Below are positions 1 to 9,788 of a DNA stretch of 64,000 bases, piece by piece. The DNA comes from Metellina segmentata (Eukaryota > Arthropoda > Arachnida > Araneae > Tetragnathidae), in NCBI GenBank assembly GCA_947359465.1, contig OX375872.1:129195083-129259082 (forward strand), given 5' to 3'. Each line of letters starts with the position of its first letter. Positions within the stretch are counted from its first letter, which is position 1. The notes beneath the pieces are model-generated. The model made no database searches and had not been told where the DNA came from. It saw nothing but the letters and a program-made list of their open reading frames with translations. The position numbers and the translations under genes are program-made.

Positions 1-158
1 AGTGCTTTTGAAGACAAATCGGGTAACAATTTGCCATCCCAATGAGCAACTAACTTCGATGCTTCAAACGTTTTTAATTGTTCAGCAGTTTCACGGCGAA
101 TACGTTTGCGTTGCCGATGAACAGTTATTTTTGAAAGCAGAACTTTACATACGGATCA
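1..158 (-). pseudogene. Fragment of an uncharacterised arthropod repeat protein
   Basis: Read on the minus strand, about 50 codons are open and run off the left edge of the window. They are rich in basic residues and then carry the motif HWDGKLLPDL. I associate this motif with a large, poorly characterised arthropod protein family that is usually repeat-associated. The recollection is from memory and was not checked. The frame is closed by stops above about position 158, so this is a truncated or decayed copy. A second decayed minus-strand copy, covering a later part of what seems to be the same family, lies at about 2640-4135. Confidence 0.35.
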
Positions 159-299
159 GACGTCACGGTAGAGCAGCCTTTTACTCGTGTATTAGAGATG
201 CTATTATCATTCTGGACCTTCAAATGCCGGTGTTACTTCGATCTAATAGGAGTAAATCTTGGAGAAATAATGGATCTGCGACTGCGTAGCTTAAATTTA

Positions 300-678
300 T
301 TACCTTTTGGAGGGAGTTGTATTATCATCTGAATGTAGTACATTTTTACTGCAAATTAATTTAAAAAATGTAATAAAAATATAACATCCTATGAGATCAT
401 AGTTGAACATGTTTGTGTTCTTGAACAAATTTTAGGATACAAATACTTGTAAGAGAAGCGTGATAAAATTCTGCAATCTGCATATTAATTAGAAATTCAA
501 ATTTTGCACGAATTCCCTATTTTCTATTAGCTTGGGAAACCTCGAAAACTTTGTGAAATGACTTGAATTTTTTTGTAATATCATATTATGACACAAAGGG
601 AACATTTTTAGAGGGTAAGATTCTGGCATTTTCAAACTTTTGATATTTTGTTTTGGCCTCTCCTGGGACAACCTATTA
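300..678. other. AT-rich spacer, nothing recognised
   Basis: No open frame of note, no clear repeat and no splice-flanked coding segment was seen between the left-edge fragment and the first transposon. Confidence 0.5.
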
Positions 679-680
679 TA

Positions 681-2181
681 CAGGGTGGTCCCGAATTCAT
701 GGTACAAACTTTAATGGTAGGTACAGGACATTGTAACAATGATTTATCGTATAGGAATGTATAGTCGCAAGTGACGCGGTGAGGCTTAAACAGGGGAAAT
801 AAAAGGAAAGAGAAATGGAGTGATCGGTTGGTATCATTGCCGGTAGAGGGCAGTAGATGTCTAGCCGCTGTTGAACATGATGCATCGCAGTAGGGAAAAG
901 CGCCATTCACAATTGTGCTGCCGTAGACGATGGGTGACTTTACGTATGCAGAAAAAGCAGACATGCATTACATGTACGGCCGTGCAAATGGTAACGGCAG
1001 AGCTGCGTTACGAATGTATCGCGCGGAGTATCCTGATCAACGAATGCCGGATCATAGAATTTTTCAACGGTTACATCGTCAACTTTGTGAAACAGGTGCG
1101 TTCGACGTCAACAGACATGGCGCTGGTCGAGTAAGAGCTGTACGCACTCCAAGGCTGGAAGAAAGCATCTTGAACATTGTGGCTGATAGACCCGAGTCAA
1201 GCACAAGAACTGTTACGCGTGACGTAGGTGTGTCATCAGACTGTATGCAGAGTGTTAAACGAAAATCGCTTACACCCCTTCCATTTTCAGAAAGTACAAG
1301 CATTGAATCCGGCAGATTATCCTCGCCGCGTGAACTTCTGCCTGTGGGTGATGCAGCAATGTGCGTTGCAGCCGGATTTCGTAGATTATGTGCTATTTAC
1401 AGATGAAGCGACATTTTCACGCGAGGGTGTCTTTAATGCGCACAATTCCCATGTGTGGGCAACCGATAATCCACATGCAACGCGTCGACATGCGTTTCAA
1501 CAACGTTTCAGTATTAATGTGTGGGCTGGTATTGTGAACGACTTTTTGATTGGCCCATACTTACTACCCACGCGGCTCACTGGCGGAAGCTATCTTATTT
1601 TTCTGAAAGAAGTGTTACCACAACTGCTGCATGATGTTCCGATCGCCATTCGTAACCGCATGTGGTTTCAGCACGATGGGGCGCCAGCACACTTCAGCAT
1701 TGATGTACGGAATTACCTGAATGCCACGTTTGGTACTCGATGGATTGGGCGTGGTGGACCAGTCCCTTGGCCACCCCGATCTCCCGATTTATCGAGCCTC
1801 GATTACTTTTTATGGGGACATCTAAAGCATCTTGTTTATGAGACTCCAGTTGACTCAGATGAGGATCTCGTCGCTCGCTTATCTGTAGCTGCTGCAGGTG
1901 TGCGTGAAATACCAGGCATCTTTGAACGTGTACGCCAATCGCTCCACCGACGCTGTCAAGCATGTATCGATACTGGTGGACGCAATTTTGAACAATTACT
2001 GTAAACATGACACTTGTCAACAACGCTTTCAATAAAATCTTTGTTTTTCCTTTCGGCCGTTATTTCCCCTGTTTTCGCCTCACCGCGTCACTTGCGACTA
2101 TACATTCCTATACAATAAATCATTGTTACAATGTCCTGTACCTACCATTAAAGTTTGTACCATGAATTCGGGACCACCCTG
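681..2181 (+). mobile_element. Mariner-superfamily DNA transposon with long inverted repeats (DD41D)
   Basis: The element starts with CAGGGTGGTCCCGAATTCAT and ends with its reverse complement. The inverted repeats extend about 120 bp, roughly 681-802 against 2060-2181, with very few mismatches. The dinucleotide TA flanks both ends (679-680 and 2182-2183), the target duplication expected of the IS630/Tc1/mariner superfamily. At 1501 bp the element holds a single transposase gene. Long, nearly identical inverted repeats and only one visible frame break suggest a fairly young copy. Confidence 0.92.
930..2004 (+). pseudogene. DD41D mariner-like transposase, one frameshift
   Basis: The product would be a cut-and-paste transposase of about 358 residues. 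The first part (930 to about 1230) begins at an ATG and encodes the helix-turn-helix DNA-binding region that recognises the inverted repeats. The second part (about 1231-2004) encodes the RNase H-like catalytic core. The first aspartate lies in LFTDEATF, the second in QHDGAPAHF and the third in PDLSSLDYFLWG. I count 41 residues between the second and third aspartates, where classical mariners have 34. The frame changes near 1228-1233 inside a GTGTGT tract, consistent with loss of a TG dinucleotide or gain of one base, so this copy is broken. The length matches a complete family member, and the gene ends about 55 bp before the right inverted repeat. Confidence 0.88.
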
Positions 2182-2189
2182 TATATTAT

Positions 2190-2640
2190 ATTAGTATTTA
2201 TTCGGGTGGCCTTTAGCTATAGGTAGTTTTCCAAAAGTTAAACCACCCCTTAATCCTGTTCCAATCAACAAGAAAACGGGCTGTGCAATACGTCAGCTTA
2301 ATCGGACAACTCCTAGGTGACCCTCAAACGCCTTGAAGTTGGAACATAGCATATGCAACGAGTAAATTCGTTCAAAAGCAGTATACTCATACCTATCTCT
2401 GCAATTTTCTTTTCTTGGAGAAATTTATATGGACGCATTCAGGCAACCCCAGTGTTTAAAAACATTCTGAATCAAATTTGAATGTTAAAAGTTTTGAAAA
2501 GTTAATTTGAAAAATTCCTGAAATAACATGAAAATTAAAGAAATATTAGGTTTTTTTTTTTTAATAACGCACACAACTTCTGTAAGAAAAACGTATATTT
2601 ATTTATAGTAATAATTTCTATAGAAACAAAACATTGTGAA
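2190..2640. other. AT-rich spacer, nothing recognised
   Basis: Low-complexity AT-rich DNA with a short poly-T. No supported gene. Confidence 0.5.
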
Positions 2641-4135
2641 TGAACGAACATTGAACATTATTTATTTCTAAGAGAGTATTTAGTAGCAGTTGGTTATTTT
2701 TTACGGTCTACGGCAACGCCTTTTGTAAAACAAATTGTTTCCGATTTTCATCTCTTGTGAAAATGTTATTGTAATCCTGAATGCTTTTGATACCTCTTTC
2801 TGCAATGTCATTCACAACAACTATCTTCTCAAGTTTTTCAACTCCACTTTTGTAACCAGGATCATCCTTTCATGTTGATGGGTCTTTGTCGAGGAAATCG
2901 TGCTGATAGAAAATCTCGTGAAGAAAGTTTTTGTACCAGGAGTTACAGAAGAAGAAAACTCGATGTTTGTAAGGAAAGAAAAATCATTTGGTGCAGAAAG
3001 TACCTGTTCAGTTGATTTTTTCTTAATTCTCTTCTTCACCTCTGTCTGCTTTCAGCATAATTTGAGCCATATTTCTCTTAACCGCTGTTGGACCATTGTC
3101 ATCAAATAAGGATAGAGTCAGTTTCGGGAACTAAGTTCCAGGGATGGTTGGAAAATTTTTTCGTGGTAGCCTTAGTGATTTCTGGATCAATATCTCAATG
3201 ATTTATCAGTTGAAGCATGAATAGGAAATCATAAGGTGTTTTATTTGCTTCTGATGACAGAAACCAGGCTCGTATGTACAATCTAGCAAGAAAAATACAT
3301 GTGTTTCTTAAAGATATAAGATTAAAAGATTTCTTCTCCCCATGAGATAGAGGAAATTGATCTTGACACAGGTATATCTTGAATGCATAAACCACCTTTT
3401 TCATCTATCTAGCATGACTTACAGCTCCTGGTATACGAAAAGATATCACATTCTTCGGAATGCCGCCAAGAAAAATCATCATTAACTCCTACAATTCTCG
3501 TAATCATCTCACTGTTGTTTTTGCGTAGAAAGGTGGTCAAGAAATCTAAGGATGGTGAAGCTAACATCAGGCACTTCAATACTACCAGTTATGTTGACGT
3601 CCTTGTCGAGTTTCGTTTAGGTTTCTCTAAATCTTTTGAAAATTGAGTCGAAACAGCTTCTCAAAACTAACTCAAAAATGTGATGACGGAAAGGGAGGTG
3701 CAACAGGTCACGATCGAACAATTTTTCTAGATTTGTACAGGCAGCATTTACTCGACCTGTGATGCTTGACTTGCTGTCGTATCGCAGCAAAGTGCCTGAA
3801 TTTTGTAGGTTATACCCCACTTCTCCGCTGCTTGGTAAACAGCCATGGCTTGCTTCTCCTAAAGATGGGATTTCAGACTCCCAACAATTGCTCCTTGCCT
3901 AGAAAGGTTACTATTATTGCAAGTCTATCAACCTTTCAGCACCTGTGTGCTGGGAGCAGCTTTAAATCCCAGTGCAACACAAATTCTTGGCAGTCGTTTA
4001 GGTTAAATTTGTGCTGAATACCTGTGTCTCGCTTCTCTAAATTTTTTTCTAATTCGTTGAAAAGAAGTGCGATTTATTACCAGGTTTTCAGAACCACGCC
4101 TGAAAGCTTCTGCAGCAGCCATCATATTTGGTTAT
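2640..4135 (-). pseudogene. Decayed copy of an uncharacterised arthropod repeat protein
   Basis: On the minus strand, blocks of coding sense follow one another in order, broken by many stops and frame changes. From about 3890 down to 3620 they include a segment like AVYQAAEKWGITYKIQALCC followed by ITGRVNAACTNLEKLFDRDL and HLPFRHHIFELVL. Then comes a block near 3400-3195 (YLCQDQFPLSHGEKK, RLYIRAWFLSSEANK). Last are pieces near 3040-2700 with NMAQIMLKAD and LDKDPST. The order matches a family I remember only as uncharacterised proteins that are common in arthropod genomes. The conserved aspartate and His/Cys positions would fit a derived nuclease or transposase, but I cannot show this. No inverted repeats were found. 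The copy is certainly non-functional. Confidence 0.5.
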
Positions 4136-4139
4136 AAAA

Positions 4140-4490
4140 TAAGTAAACGAAGCACAACATAAAAACGTAGATGTTATAAAATAACCTTATCTGATAATAT
4201 AAGTTTTTATCTAATACTACTAATATAATAAGATATAAGTTTATGTAATAATGTGTTAATAAAAAATCGCATAACATAATTCACACGGCTAACATTGAGA
4301 GATTTTTCATATTAACTTATTAATAGTGAATCACATGCCATCGAGAAAAAAATCGCATGCTATTTAAACTAATGAAAGCTCGTATTAATTTCCATATTAG
4401 ATACTAGTGCTTACAAATAAAAATTATTACACAAAATTTTATCTCGAATAAAAGACTTTCCGGGCAAAAATTTCAAAACTTCATTGTTGA
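4140..4490. other. Very AT-rich spacer
   Basis: AT-rich DNA with TATA-like strings and no coding signal. Confidence 0.5.
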
Positions 4491-4494
4491 TGAG

Positions 4495-5775
4495 GGTCGC
4501 CTCGCTGTTGTCTGATTGAGCTGAAATTTTGCACAGATCGTTATTTTGTTGATTGAAACAAGGTAGAGGGAGTTAAACTTTTAAAAAGTTGAAAAATAAG
4601 GGCCACTCCTATAAATATTATATATATTTCTTGATATATATTTTTTTTCAATTGATAAAACGTCCATTACAAATTACTTACTGGAACATGGTTAATTTTT
4701 CGACATAGTTGCCGTCATTGTCCAAGCATTTGTTACGTCTGGGTACAAGCTTTTGTATCCCACAGTCATAGTTTACGGCCTGTTTTCAAAACCACATTTC
4801 AACTTCATCTTTGATCTCAACATCGTCGTGGAATGTTTGTCCTTCAAGATGTGTCTTCAGGTAAATGAATAAATGGAAGTCGCTGGAGGCAAGGTCCGGG
4901 CTGTATGACGAATGATCCAAAACTTCCCACTTTGAAACTTTTGAGTAGTTCTTTTGTTACGCTGTGAGGCCGATCGTTGTCAGGAAACGAGCAGACTTCA
5001 ATTGTCAGCATTCCCCTACGTTTATTTTGAAGACGTTTCAAAGTCTGGCAATATAAAGTACTATCAATTGTGGTACCAGGAGGCCTGAAGTCAATCAGAA
5101 GAATGAATTGTCTGTCCCAGAAAGTTTTTAATTTCTTGGCTTTTGGGGAAAACGTATGGCGTCATAGCATTGACTGTTACTTGGATTCAGGTGTGAGGTG
5201 ATAAACCCATGTCTAGTCACCAGTCACAATGTGATTAAGAAACTCTTCATCTTCTTCTACAAAGCGTGTGAGGAAGTCTAGTGCAAAGCTCATCCTTTTT
5301 GTGTTCTTCCGTTAACAATTTTGGAACCCAGCATAAAAACAATTTCCTGTATGCGTGCGCGTGTGTGTGCCCCCTAAAGTCACATTCACAGCTTCCTAGA
5401 GTTGTCATAGACACTTCCTATATGATTTTATGCAATTCTTCAAATGTGAGACGTCTATTTGCTTCCTCCATTCTTTCAGGGGCATCAGAGATGGCCTACC
5501 TGATCTGTGTTAGTCATGAACATCGGTCCTAACTCCAGAGAAATCACGACACCATTTCGTTACATTTTGTCAATTCATAATGTTCCCATAAACAGATCCG
5601 GGTTTTTTTTTTTTTTTTTTTTTTTTAATTTCCGCAAGGCGCTCACCTTTTACATAAAGAAAACGTATGACGGAGTGCACTTCACATTTGGCGTGATTCT
5701 GAATCGACGCAGCCATTTTAAACACGTGCTACTCGAACTAGACTCCGCGTAGCAATGACGAACGACCGCGAGGGA
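4495..5775 (-). mobile_element. Decayed mariner transposon, minus strand
   Basis: Both ends carry an imperfect inverted match. CCTCGCTGTTGTCTGATTGA near 4500 corresponds to CCTCGCGGTCGTTCGTCATT on the minus strand near 5770. The transposase reads from an ATG at 5716 down to about 4685. The start resembles MAASIQNHAKCEVHSVIRFL. Later pieces include a TGD-TW motif, PDNDRPHS as a decayed form of the second-aspartate motif, and a block that ends with LKTHLEGQTFHDD and LVPRRNKCLDNDGNYVEK. Several frameshifts and stops are present. A plus-strand T run of about 22 bases at 5604-5626 interrupts the N-terminal part. This is a mariner relict, not an active copy. Confidence 0.75.
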
Positions 5776-5802
5776 TACATATAGGAATATATGTAGGAAT
5801 TA

Positions 5803-6969
5803 CACTGAAGTGCCAAAAGTCATGGTATAGCAATATGTAAATATACAGATGGCAGTAGCATCGAGTAAGAAATGTACAAATGGGCTGTGCTTTCATATGA
5901 AAAGTTTTCAGACGTGATTATGGCGGGAATTAACAGAACTTGAACGCGGAATGCTAGTTGGAGCTACAGACATGAGGCATTCCATTTCGGAAATTGTTAG
6001 GGAACTCAACATTCCTCGATCCATAGTGTCAAGAGCGTGTCGAGAAAATATAATTTTAGACATTACCTTCCACCATGAACAACGCAATGGCCAACCGTCT
6101 CTACTTAATTACCGAGACCAGCGACATGTGCGTATAGTAGTCACTGTTAACAGACAAGCAACACTGCCTCAAATAACAGCAACACTCGATGTGGGACGTA
6201 CGACAGACGTGTCCGTGAGGACAGTAAAGCAAAATTTGGCGTTGATGGGATATGGCAGCAGAAGACCGACTGGAGTGCCATTACTAACAACACGCCATTC
6301 AGCTATAGCGCCTCTGCTGGGCACGTGAACATATCGGTTGGACCCTTAGATGACTGAAACATTGCTTGCTAAGATGTCACGATTCCAGTTAAGAACTGAT
6401 GGGAGAGTTTGAGTGTGGCGCAGACCCCACGAGGTCATGGACGCAAGTTGTCAACAAGACACTGCAAGCTGGTGTTGACTCCATAATGGTGTGGGCTGTT
6501 TTTACATGGCATGGACTAGGTCCTCTGATCAAACTGAACTAATCATTGACTGAAAATGGTTGTGTTCAGCTACTTGGAGACCATTTGCAGTCATTCATGG
6601 ATATCATGCACCCAAACAACGATGGAATTTTCCGGGATGACAAAGCGCTGTCACCGGGCCAAAATCGTTCACGATTGGTTTGAGGAACATTCTGGACTAT
6701 TCCAGCGAATGATTTGGCCACCTAGATCGCCAGACATGAATCCCATCCAACATATGAGACATGATCGAAAGGTCAGTTCGTGCACAAAATCTTGCACCTG
6801 CAATACTCGCAATTATGGACGGCTGTAGAGGCAGCATGGCTGAATATTTCTTCAGTAGACTACCGACGACTTGTTGAGTCAATGCCACGTCGAGTGGCTA
6901 CACGTCGCCGGGCAAACGGAGATCCCACACGATATTAGTAGGTATCCCATGACTTTTGGCGCTTCAGCG
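5803..6969 (+). mobile_element. Tc1-like transposon with intact ends
   Basis: The left end CACTGAAGTGCCAAAAGTCA and the right end, read inward on the minus strand as CGCTGAAGCGCCAAAAGTCA, form terminal inverted repeats. TA flanks each side at 5801-5802 and 6970-6971. The 1167-bp body carries a degraded transposase. The ends are well preserved while the gene is not, so it could only have moved with a transposase supplied in trans. Confidence 0.88.
5920..6885 (+). pseudogene. Tc1-like transposase relict
   Basis: A frame beginning about 5951 encodes the first DNA-binding domain (DMRHSISEIVRELNIPRSIV) and the following linker, up to a region with RTVKQNLALMGY near 6270. After that the frame is broken repeatedly. 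A later block contains KIVHDWFEEHSG and WPPRSPDMNPIQH, the third catalytic-residue region of Tc1-type enzymes with the expected acidic residue lost or out of frame. An upstream block around 5925 encodes the start of the protein in another frame. Multiple stops make this a pseudogene. Confidence 0.8.
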
Positions 6970-7020
6970 TATAATATTGAGAATTAATATAAATTAATAT
7001 TTGTCATAAAAGAACAATAT

Positions 7021-7417
7021 TGGGTCATCCGGAAAGTTCTGCGCGTTTACAAATCGAAACTAGCTTTATTATTATTTTGCTACCGCTAATAAGGAGTGGC
7101 CTTGATTGAAGCCTTTAAATTCGGTATTTTCTGCTTACATTGCATAATTATAGCATGTGTTGTGGTATAATTTTTGTTTCACTGCAGTTCTAAGAATGGA
7201 GAACCAGAACGTTCATTTTCGTCAAATAAGGTTCTTTTATTTTAAGAAAGGAAAAAATGCTAGTTAGACTGCTCGTAAAATGTGTGCTGTATATGGACAT
7301 AGTGCTGTTTTTGAGGCCACAGTTCGAAGATGGTTTGTTAAATTTAAGTGTATAAAAGTACAGTTCGTGATCATCTGAAGAAGATTGAATATGTAAGCCG
7401 CTACAATGTATGGGTAC
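7021..7417 (+). mobile_element. Mariner, piece 1 of 3 (left end and N-terminus)
   Basis: The sequence starts with a terminal repeat TGGGTCATCCGGAAAGTTCT. A transposase starts at the ATG at 7196 (MENQNVHFRQIRFFYFKKGK). An in-frame stop follows soon after, then recognisable coding continues (ARKMCAVYGHSA, FEATVRRWFVKFK, DHLKKIEYVSRYNVWVP). The reading is cut at 7417 by the hAT insertion and resumes at 9562. The family is the SETMAR/Hsmar-type mariner group, judged from these motifs. Confidence 0.82.
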
Positions 7418-9561
7418 CAGGGCCGTAACTAGACCTTTTGATTTAAAAAATCTTGAATATTTGGATTCCTTTGTACAAGCCTATTTTACCTGCCCACCTC
7501 AGCATTTTTATAAATTTGTCGAATGGGGGGGGGGCAGAGGGCTTAAAAAAAGATAAAAAGGAGGTGAAATTTGAATCAAGAAAAAAATTTGAAAATGAGT
7601 GAGTTGCAGCAATGCTAATGATGGGAATTTCCGTGTTTTACTGAGATTCAGAGTTTTTTCTGGAGATTCGGTGCTGCAAAAAACATCTGGAATCGGGTTC
7701 CGGAAATGCACAATATACAAGTCCATTGATTCAAAATCAATTAATTCAGATTTGTGGAAATATCATCCAAGATAAAATTGCTAGAAAAGTGAATGCCGCA
7801 AAATGTTTCACAGTGATGGCAGACGAAACGACAGACATTTCACACATAGAACAAGTTTCAATATGCTTACGATATGTGGATGAAGAAGAGGGAGGCTTTA
7901 GGGAAGACTTTCTGGAATTTTTGCCCGACTGTGTAAAGGCTTAGCCAAACTTATCCTTTCTTCTTTAAAAAAGTAATAACATGAATTGTGAATTTTTGGT
8001 GGGACAAGGGTATGATGGTGCTGCTGCGATGAGTGGTTATTTGCATGGAGCCCAAGCCTGCATACTAGAAGATCATCCCATGGCACTTTATGTTCACTGT
8101 AGTGCTCATTCATTAAACCTTGACTTAAGCAATTCATTTACTTAACCTTTAATTATGAACTTTTTAGGCACACTTCAAACAGTTGCAACATTTTTCCACA
8201 ACTCTGCCACAACGCACTCAAGTTTTAAAAGATTCAATAATTGATAAATTTTCTGAGTCTAAACGTACCACCCTGTTGTGTTTTTGTGAGACCCGCTGGG
8301 TGCATAAACATGAAAGCATTATTCGGTTTAAAGACTTTTACTCAGCAGTAATACTTGCCCTAGAAAAGTTGAAAGTTTCAGCTAATGCTGAGACTGTAAG
8401 AAATGCATACCAACTGTTGTGCGCTATACGAAGCAGTAAATTTGTGCTGCCTTTGTTTGTAACTGAGAAGATTTTTGCGTGCACACTGCCACTATGTAAA
8501 GCTCTGTAAGAGGTCAATACAGATCTGTCAGAAGTATGCGACCATGGTGACAATGTCCTTGATAATTTTCGCAGTAATGCAGACAAAGACAAAATTATGT
8601 TTGAAGCAGCTTCTTCATTGGTGCTTCAAAATGATGAAGTAATGGATTTTCTAAGAATGACTGGGAAACAGACCCATAGAGTAAATATCACATCTAAAAC
8701 TTGTGAAGAATATTACAATTTGAATCTGTATATACAGTTTTTAGATTATGTGAGAATCCAGCTTTGTGACAGATTTACTAAACATAATTTAATTTCATCG
8801 TTACAAAAACTGATTCCGAGCAGATGTCTAGCAACTAGTCCAGAGGATTTGGAAGAATGCATCACATTTTATGCAAAACTCCTACCTCAACCAGCTACTT
8901 TTAATGCTGAATTTTGAGTTTGGCAGGTCTAAGAGGAAAAAGGTAAATGAAAAACCAAACTCTGCTATTGAAGGTTATTTCAAGTGCAATAAGACCTTTT
9001 TTCCAAACATTAGTGAACTCCTTTAAATTTTATCAACATTGCCAGTCTCGACATCAACACCAGAGAGAACTTTCTTCACTCTAAGGAGGTTGAAAACCTG
9101 TTAAAGGAATTCAACAGACAAAACTCGACTGAATGGCCTGGCCTTAATGTGCATTCATAGAGATAAATTTGAACACTGATGATGTCATTGATCAATTTTC
9201 AAAATCAGAAGGAAAACTTCATTTTGTATTGTAAAATAAAAACAAATTTGTAAAAATTACTTCTCTTTAGATTGTACTTGTGTAACATTTTAACATACTC
9301 ATAAAGTACACATGTAAATGTTCAGGAGAGTATTTTTGATTCGCCACTGCTGAATTTATTTGCATATTTATCATAAAATTTTAAAATATTTTTTCATTTT
9401 TCGAAAAACCTATAAACCCCCCTCTTGGATATTTATTCAACTGCTCTTCATAAGTTGAGAGTCCCAAAAATGCCTGGAGTTTCCAAAATATTTAATGTTG
9501 GGCCAAAGAAACGAAACGGCCGTGATGGGTACGAAATATGGGCTGAAACGAAACGGCCGTG
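7418..9561 (+). mobile_element. hAT-type transposon inserted in the mariner
   Basis: The insert begins CAGGGCCGTAAC and ends with a sequence that reads CACGGCCGTTTC inward on the minus strand, giving short imperfect inverted repeats. The 8 bp ATGGGTAC occur immediately before (7410-7417) and after (9562-9569), which is the hAT target-duplication length. Removing the insert joins the mariner reading frame as VWVP followed by H, an independent check on the boundaries. The body codes for a decayed ZMYM1-like transposase. Confidence 0.88.
7600..9165 (+). pseudogene. hAT / ZMYM1-like transposase relict
   Basis: Successive frames carry the family landmarks in order. A block near 7610-7720 (GNFRVLLRFRVFSGDS in one frame) is followed by a 7726-7944 frame with VMADETTDISHIEQVSICLR. 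Next come GQGYDGAAAMSG and YVHCSAHSLNLDL at about 7990-8130, then CFCETRWVHKHESI at about 8275-8330. A final block near 9040 (STPERTFFTLRRLK) matches the hAT C-terminal dimerisation region. At least five frame breaks or stops are visible. The ETTD and CSAHSLN motifs are typical of the ZMYM1/DUF4371 branch of hAT transposases. Confidence 0.85.
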
Positions 9562-9717
9562 ATGGGTACCCCATACTTTTAACACAGCAGAATATGCTTG
9601 CTCGCAAAAAAAAAAAAAAAGGCATTCGATTCTTTGCTGAAACGAAATGAAGAAGCTCCTTTTTTAAAACGGTTTAATACTGGAGATGAGAAGTGGATAC
9701 TATACAAAAATGTTACT
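9562..9717 (+). mobile_element. Mariner, piece 2 of 3
   Basis: After the 8-bp duplication the mariner transposase continues with LTQQNMLARK, a poly-A slippage tract, then FDSLLKRNEEAPFLKRFNTG and DEKWILYKNVT. The aspartate in TGDEKW is the first catalytic residue of mariner transposases. The reading stops at 9717, where the LINE insertion begins. Confidence 0.82.
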
Positions 9718-9788
9718 ACAAATACAAATACAAATACAAATATTGACGACCAGCTACAGGCTCAAGCCCAACAAGGCTGGTCCTTTGT

